Source: a bacterium (lineage in GTDB: Bacteria > 4484-113 > JAFGCY01). From it: DNA of 64,000 bases. Shown piece after piece: positions 60,024-64,000 of this stretch. Under the pieces are notes generated by a model, which was given only the letters and a program-made list of their open reading frames with translations, did not search any database and was not told the origin of the DNA. The stretch lies in assembly GCA_020440605.1 (NCBI GenBank), contig JAGRNT010000003.1, positions 26,801-90,800 on the forward strand, read 5' to 3'. The translations under genes and the position numbers were made by a program. Position 1 is the first letter of the stretch, and the number at the start of each line of letters is the position of its first letter.

Positions 60024-61222
60024 GCTGAATCCACGAGCGGGGTGCGGCGGTCGGCGGTGGCCTGCAGGGCAAGGCGCCACAGCAGTCTGAGCAGCAGCAG
60101 CTGCAGGCCCAGCAGCAGGGGATAGCGCCAGAATTCAAACGCCAGGGTGTTCCAGGATTCCAGCAGGGGCTCGCCGCGCAGCATCAGTGTTGGCGAGGAA
60201 AATGGGCTGAAGGGCAGGAAGGCATTGTAGACCCACATCATGTTGCCAAAGAAGGCCGTGAAGGGTTCATCGTCCATGAAGCCGCCGACGATGCTCGCGG
60301 TCAGGAACAGCAGGGCGAACACCACCGGTACGAGCAGCGGCAGGGCCAGCATCAGCCAGTTGCGGCGCGGACGCTGGCGGAAAGCCAGCAGCGAGCTGCC
60401 GAAGAAAATGGCGCAGCCCGTAAACAGTCCCAGCGGCACCAGTGGCCAGAGATCCCGGGCAAAGGGCGTACTCTGGGAGATTTCGGCGAAGAACACGCTG
60501 CCGAACACCGCCGCAAAGAACTGCAGGCCGGCCAGTGCCAGAGACAGCAGCGCCACCAGCAGGGCTTGCCGCTGCAGCAGCCCGAGGCAGTTGAGGAACA
60601 GCGCCAGGCAGATACTGCCGAGCATGCCGCTGAGTGTCATGGCGACGATGCTCAGGGGCAGGAACATCAGGGACTGCAGCATCACCGCAGCTGAGCCATT
60701 GAGCGTCGGCAGCATGAAGCACAGCGAGAACACCGTGGCTGCCAGCAGGATCCGCGGCCAGAGCGGTACGACGTTGATGCGGATCCCGGCCGTGAGGATT
60801 TCCTGGTCTGTGATCGGGGAAATGCAGGTCATGGAATCCAGCAGCTGGGCACCGCCGGACTGCTTCACGAGCGACAGCCAGCCGATGCTGTCCCGGCAGA
60901 GCCCGAAGGTCCCGCCCAGCAGCCAGAGCATGCTGCCCGGCACGAGGATCACGGTCAGGAGAATCGTGCCGATTTCCAGGGCATCGGAACTGAAGCTCTG
61001 CCAGTCGTCAATGGTTCGGGCGATCACCGCACTGAAGATGGCAAGCATCAACAGCCCCATGCTCACAAGCAGGATCCAGGCATTGCGCTTCCAGCCGGGG
61101 CTGAGCATCGCATTGCGCATGCGCCGGCGCTGCACCAGGCCATGGAGGCTGTTGTGCTCCTCATCCTGCAGAGCACTGAGCAGGCCTGCTGGTCTGGCGG
61201 GGGCTGTCGTCACTTGCTGCAC
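60017..61222 (-). CDS. ABC-2-like membrane permease, paralogue of 52521-53720
   Basis: A 401-residue membrane protein starting at GTG, with about ten helices and the conserved stretch DSMTCISPITDQEILTAGIRINVVP shared with 52521-53720. TAGAAT lies exactly 6 nt before the GTG (61229-61234). The 3' end overlaps the convergent gene by 7 nt. No ATPase is adjacent; the transported substrate, if any, is unknown. Confidence 0.7.
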   Translation of the reverse strand: MQQVTTAPARPAGLLSALQDEEHNSLHGLVQRRRMRNAMLSPGWKRNAWILLVSMGLLMLAIFSAVIARTIDDWQSFSSDALEIGTILLTVILVPGSMLWLLGGTFGLCRDSIGWLSLVKQSGGAQLLDSMTCISPITDQEILTAGIRINVVPLWPRILLAATVFSLCFMLPTLNGSAAVMLQSLMFLPLSIVAMTLSGMLGSICLALFLNCLGLLQRQALLVALLSLALAGLQFFAAVFGSVFFAEISQSTPFARDLWPLVPLGLFTGCAIFFGSSLLAFRQRPRRNWLMLALPLLVPVVFALLFLTASIVGGFMDDEPFTAFFGNMMWVYNAFLPFSPFSSPTLMLRGEPLLESWNTLAFEFWRYPLLLGLQLLLLRLLWRLALQATADRRTPLVDSAQ

Positions 61223-61296
61223 GGCGCGATTCTACATCCTGTCATGTTGACTGATTGACGCAGCTGCGGGCGATGGGGGTTCAGCGGGGAGAAACA

Positions 61297-61348
61297 AAAA
61301 GGGCCCGGTTCTTCGGAGCCAGCTTCTCTCCTGTAAACCGGGCTTTTG
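61297..61348. terminator. Hairpin terminator in the divergent gap
   Basis: GCCCGGTT/AACCGGGC with an A-run before it (61297-61301) and TTTT after it forms a bidirectional terminator with a long loop; a second small hairpin (GCAGGGC/GCCCTGC) lies about 61353-61368. No gene ends here on the plus strand, so it may stop antisense transcription from the operon ending at 60023. Confidence 0.65.
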
Positions 61349-61511
61349 GACGGCAGGGCCGCCCTGCAGGTCGGGTTAGATACCTGTAATTACTAAGATA
61401 CCAGAACAGCACGGATGTTACAAAAACGCTGCGCAGACTATGCTTTTGCCTGTGCGGGTCAACAGCGGTTGGCTTTGCCGCGTCAGAGAGCTGTTGTTAC
61501 AGGAGCGGAAC

Positions 61512-62636
61512 ATGCCCAGACTGAATCTCATAATCACCTGCCTGATCATCCTGCTCATGGCCCTGCTGCAGTCCTGCGGCGGCGGCGGCGGGATGACAAT
61601 GAACAGCAAGGAAAGCCGCGGCAGCTCGGTGGCGATGGCCCCGATGGAATCCGCGGAGATGTTCTATGGCGGGGAAGGCGGTGCCGCCGCACCGGAGATG
61701 GATGGCTACGACGGCGACTTCCAGACCGGCAGCAACTACGATTCACAGTACCGCGACCCGACCCGATCAGCGGGAAGGACGGCCGGTATCACTGATGACG
61801 TTGACATTCCCTCCGGAGGGATGCTGCAGAGCATCGACGACTGGCTGAACCCCAAGGCCTGGGCCCAGGAGCCGGCGGGGGATCAGAGCTTCATCATCCG
61901 CAATGGCAACCTGGAGATCGAGATCGATGACTACGACAAGTCCAGTGCCGAGGTGAAGACAATCGCGATCCGCCACGGCGGGATCATCACCGACAGCCAG
62001 ATGCAGAAGTACGGCGACAACATGCGCGTGGGCTGGATCACCTTGCGGGTGCCGGGAGACAAGTTCGACCAGTGCTTCGAGGATCTGCAGGGCGTGGGCG
62101 AGGTCAAGGTCCAGAATGTCTCCAGTGAGGATGTCACGAATGAGTACATCTCCGGTGTGAGCCGGATGCAGGCGCTGCAGACTGAGCATACGACCCTGCA
62201 GGGCATGCTCGAGGATGCGCGTGAGATTCAGCGCAGCCGCGGGCTCGGCGAGGCCTACTCCGTGCTGCTGGATACCCAGCGCCGCCTGAGTGAGGTGACG
62301 ACGGAACTGCAGACGGTCGAGAACCGAGTCAATTCCCTGAAGGACCGCATCCAGCGCTCCACGATCACCGTCAATCTGAGCGAGCGCCCGCTGGCGCCCC
62401 CGCCGGATGAATTCGCCTGGGGCTTTGGCGCCAGCTTCGAGAATGCCAAGAAGGACCTGCTGCACGGCATCGACTACACCGTGAGCGGCATCATCTACTT
62501 CCTCGTGAACGGGCTGATCTGGTGGCTGATCTGGATCGTGATCATCTTCCTGGCCTGGAAGCTGTTCCTCGGCAGGCTCTGGCAGGCGATCCGCCGTGCG
62601 GCACTGGCCAAGGGTGAAGAGCCGCTGGCGCGCTAG
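61512..62636 (+). CDS. DUF4349 lipoprotein
   Basis: A 374-residue protein with a lipobox LLQSCGGGGG (Cys about residue 23), a flexible linker, the DUF4349 domain (about 120-345; FIIRNGNLEIEIDDYDKS ... GWITLRVPGDKFDQC ... VNSLKDRIQRSTITVNLSERP with a coiled coil) and a C-terminal membrane helix (about 335-355). DUF4349 proteins are uncharacterised and envelope-associated. The start at 61512 has AGGAG 7 nt upstream; the upstream ATG at 61440 would not give a signal peptide. Confidence 0.85.
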   Translation: MPRLNLIITCLIILLMALLQSCGGGGGMTMNSKESRGSSVAMAPMESAEMFYGGEGGAAAPEMDGYDGDFQTGSNYDSQYRDPTRSAGRTAGITDDVDIPSGGMLQSIDDWLNPKAWAQEPAGDQSFIIRNGNLEIEIDDYDKSSAEVKTIAIRHGGIITDSQMQKYGDNMRVGWITLRVPGDKFDQCFEDLQGVGEVKVQNVSSEDVTNEYISGVSRMQALQTEHTTLQGMLEDAREIQRSRGLGEAYSVLLDTQRRLSEVTTELQTVENRVNSLKDRIQRSTITVNLSERPLAPPPDEFAWGFGASFENAKKDLLHGIDYTVSGIIYFLVNGLIWWLIWIVIIFLAWKLFLGRLWQAIRRAALAKGEEPLAR

Positions 62637-62768
62637 GCTGGCAATTGCCTGCAGGCCGCTGGCTGCCGTGCTAGAATCTAGCGCGGGCCTGATCCGGATG
62701 GGGCGATCCGGCGGGCCTGAGCGCGCAGCTGAGGCTGGGCGGCCAGAGATGGAAAGGTGGATAGAGGC

Positions 62769-63149
62769 ATGAGCCGGCCGAAGTACAGAAGCGAGGAGAA
62801 GCCGCTGTCGAGCGCTGCCGCCTCCGCATTCAGTCCCTTTGTCCGGCAGTTCCGCAAGTTCACCGCCATGCGCATTTTCCTGCAGCTGCTGCCGGAGGAG
62901 CTCAAGGGTCTGGCGGCTCCCTACGATGTGCGCCTGGGACGCAATGAGGACGGGGTTGATCTCAACACAATGTTCATCTATGCCGCGTCTCCCACTGTGG
63001 CAACGGTGCTGCGCCAGCGCAGCCGCCGGCTGGTGGCGGATGTGAATGCCGGACTGCCGGTGGAACTGCTGGAGGAACTGCAGATAGATGTGGTGAATCC
63101 GGCGAGAGTTGAGCAGCAATTGAATATTCTGGCGGTCAGCCCCGACTAG
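62769..63149 (+). CDS. DUF721/DciA-like protein
   Basis: A 126-residue protein whose middle (LPEELKGLAAPYDVRLGRNEDGVDLNTMFIYAASPTVATVLRQRSRRLVADVNAGL) has the DUF721 pattern: a first strand-helix, then the ending that in DciA binds DNA and loads the replicative helicase. Sequence similarity is by pattern only. The start at 62769 follows AGAGG; a GTG at 62757 is possible. Placement near dnaN and parS is in keeping with a replication role but not close. Confidence 0.55.
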   Translation: MSRPKYRSEEKPLSSAAASAFSPFVRQFRKFTAMRIFLQLLPEELKGLAAPYDVRLGRNEDGVDLNTMFIYAASPTVATVLRQRSRRLVADVNAGLPVELLEELQIDVVNPARVEQQLNILAVSPD

Positions 63150-63181
63150 AAGGTGTATTGAAAACGACGGCGCGGCGGAAA

Positions 63182-64000
63182 ATGATTTTGACGGGATACA
63201 GATTGCTGGCGGCACTGTGCGCAATGCTCTGCGTGCTGGGGCCGCAGGCCGCCCGCGCCGCGACGGAATGGCAGAGCCTGCTCAGTGAGGACTTCAGCCA
63301 GGGTGAGGTCAGCTTCTACACCGGCCAGGCATCCGAAGCCTTCTACGGAATTGACGACCAGAGCCGCTATGTGATCGACGGCCTGAACACGAACATCGAC
63401 TCCCTCTCCGCACTCACGAAGAACCTTTACTACTACTATGTCGAGGCGGAGTGCGAGCTGATTGACACCCGCATCGGCGAGATGGCCTTCTGCGGGCTGG
63501 TATTCCACTACAACAAGAAGATTCCCGGCAAGCTGGCATATTACGTCTTCTACATCTATGGCGATGGCTACTACGGTGCCAAGCGCGTGATCGGTGACAG
63601 CGCGGAAGTGATCCTGCCGCTGACCCGCAGCGAGCTGATCGACATCGACCGGCCGAACATCCTCGCCGTGGAGGCGCGGGGCACGCGCTTCGACCTCTAC
63701 ATCAACGGACGCTTCGTTGACAGTTTCACCGATGTGCGGATTGACGGCGGCGGCTTCGGCTTCTATGTCAGCCAGCAGTCGCGGGCGGCCTTTGACAACT
63801 TCTCCGTGAAGGTTGAACGCCGCGGAGGCGGGCCCGAGGCCGTGGAAAGCCCGGAACTGCTGGAAGGCAGCAGCGATGACAGCTCCCGCGCCGTGAAGCC
63901 CGCCGCAGGTGCGGATGCCGATGAGTATGGCTTCCCGAACATCCCGCGCGACCCGAACCGCCCGGTCTATCCCTGGGAGGTCGGCGTTGACAAGAGTGAG
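63182..64000 (+). CDS. Secreted LamG/concanavalin-like domain protein (partial)
   Basis: The frame is open from the ATG at 63182 to the end of the window (273 codons), so the C-terminus is missing. It has a signal peptide (about 1-28, ending AARA) and then a jelly-roll domain with the LamG/DUF1080-type end (LYINGRFVDSFTDVRIDGGGFGFYVSQQSRAAFDNFSVKVE). After it comes a low-complexity linker with Glu, Ser and Pro. A carbohydrate-binding or anchoring role is likely. Confidence 0.75.
   Translation, partial: MILTGYRLLAALCAMLCVLGPQAARAATEWQSLLSEDFSQGEVSFYTGQASEAFYGIDDQSRYVIDGLNTNIDSLSALTKNLYYYYVEAECELIDTRIGEMAFCGLVFHYNKKIPGKLAYYVFYIYGDGYYGAKRVIGDSAEVILPLTRSELIDIDRPNILAVEARGTRFDLYINGRFVDSFTDVRIDGGGFGFYVSQQSRAAFDNFSVKVERRGGGPEAVESPELLEGSSDDSSRAVKPAAGADADEYGFPNIPRDPNRPVYPWEVGVDKSE

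Noticed and set aside
61236..61350. Small RNA gene ending in the hairpin at 61297-61348
   Set aside because: No convincing plus-strand promoter upstream; kept only as a terminator.

Overview
This 64 kb stretch (roughly 60% GC, gene-dense, no rRNA, tRNA, CRISPR array, transposase or prophage seen) looks like core chromosome of a Gram-negative-type bacterium from a poorly cultivated lineage. Evidence: many lipoproteins with a Cys lipobox, signal peptidase II, a c-type cytochrome lipoprotein with a CcsA/ResB maturation system, and a large share of secreted or membrane proteins of unknown function. I cannot assign a phylum from sequence alone.

Layout. 1-6.6 kb: the end of a beta-helix lipoprotein gene (running off the window) and a five-gene operon of unknown function (barrel-sandwich/KOW protein, DUF6754 protein, three further membrane proteins). 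6.7-15.2 kb: DUF4870 protein, PaaK-type ligase, lipoprotein, ccsA-resB-polyprenyl synthase operon, lspA-rnhB. 15.2-18.9 kb: hairpin repeats, VOC protein, small membrane proteins and a 651/653-bp tandem duplication that created a chimeric mini-ORF. 18.9-23.4 kb: Gld-type ABC transporter operon. 23.6-33.7 kb: DinB, DUF1028, lexA, a 16-repeat beta-propeller, SRP RNA, a diheme cytochrome lipoprotein, VOC and DUF488. 33.7-46.6 kb: two acyltransferase paralogues, TatD, FapA-like, a winged-helix/degenerate-methylase protein, beta-lactamase-fold hydrolase, acylphosphatase, an alkyltransferase-like protein. 46.7-54.3 kb: possible sigma/anti-sigma pair, HicB, dnaN, an HD protein, paralogous unknowns and two parS sites, so probably near the replication origin. 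54.3-64 kb: HyuA-type protein, lipoprotein, DUF3084, DUF4349, a DUF721/DciA-like protein and the start of a secreted LamG-like protein.

Two genome-wide habits stand out. First, first genes of transcription units usually have a -10 hexamer (TANNAT-like) exactly 6 nt before the start codon and no Shine-Dalgarno, so they should make leaderless mRNAs, while operon-internal genes carry strong GGAGG sites. This rule fixes many starts here. Second, intergenic gaps are filled with hairpin repeats whose stems covary while loops and flanks are conserved: a CUUG-loop hairpin (nine copies), a composite 146-bp unit, and a GGAGG-flanked hairpin with GNRA or NUCA loops. These repeats are the best candidate for something undescribed, followed by the five-gene membrane operon.
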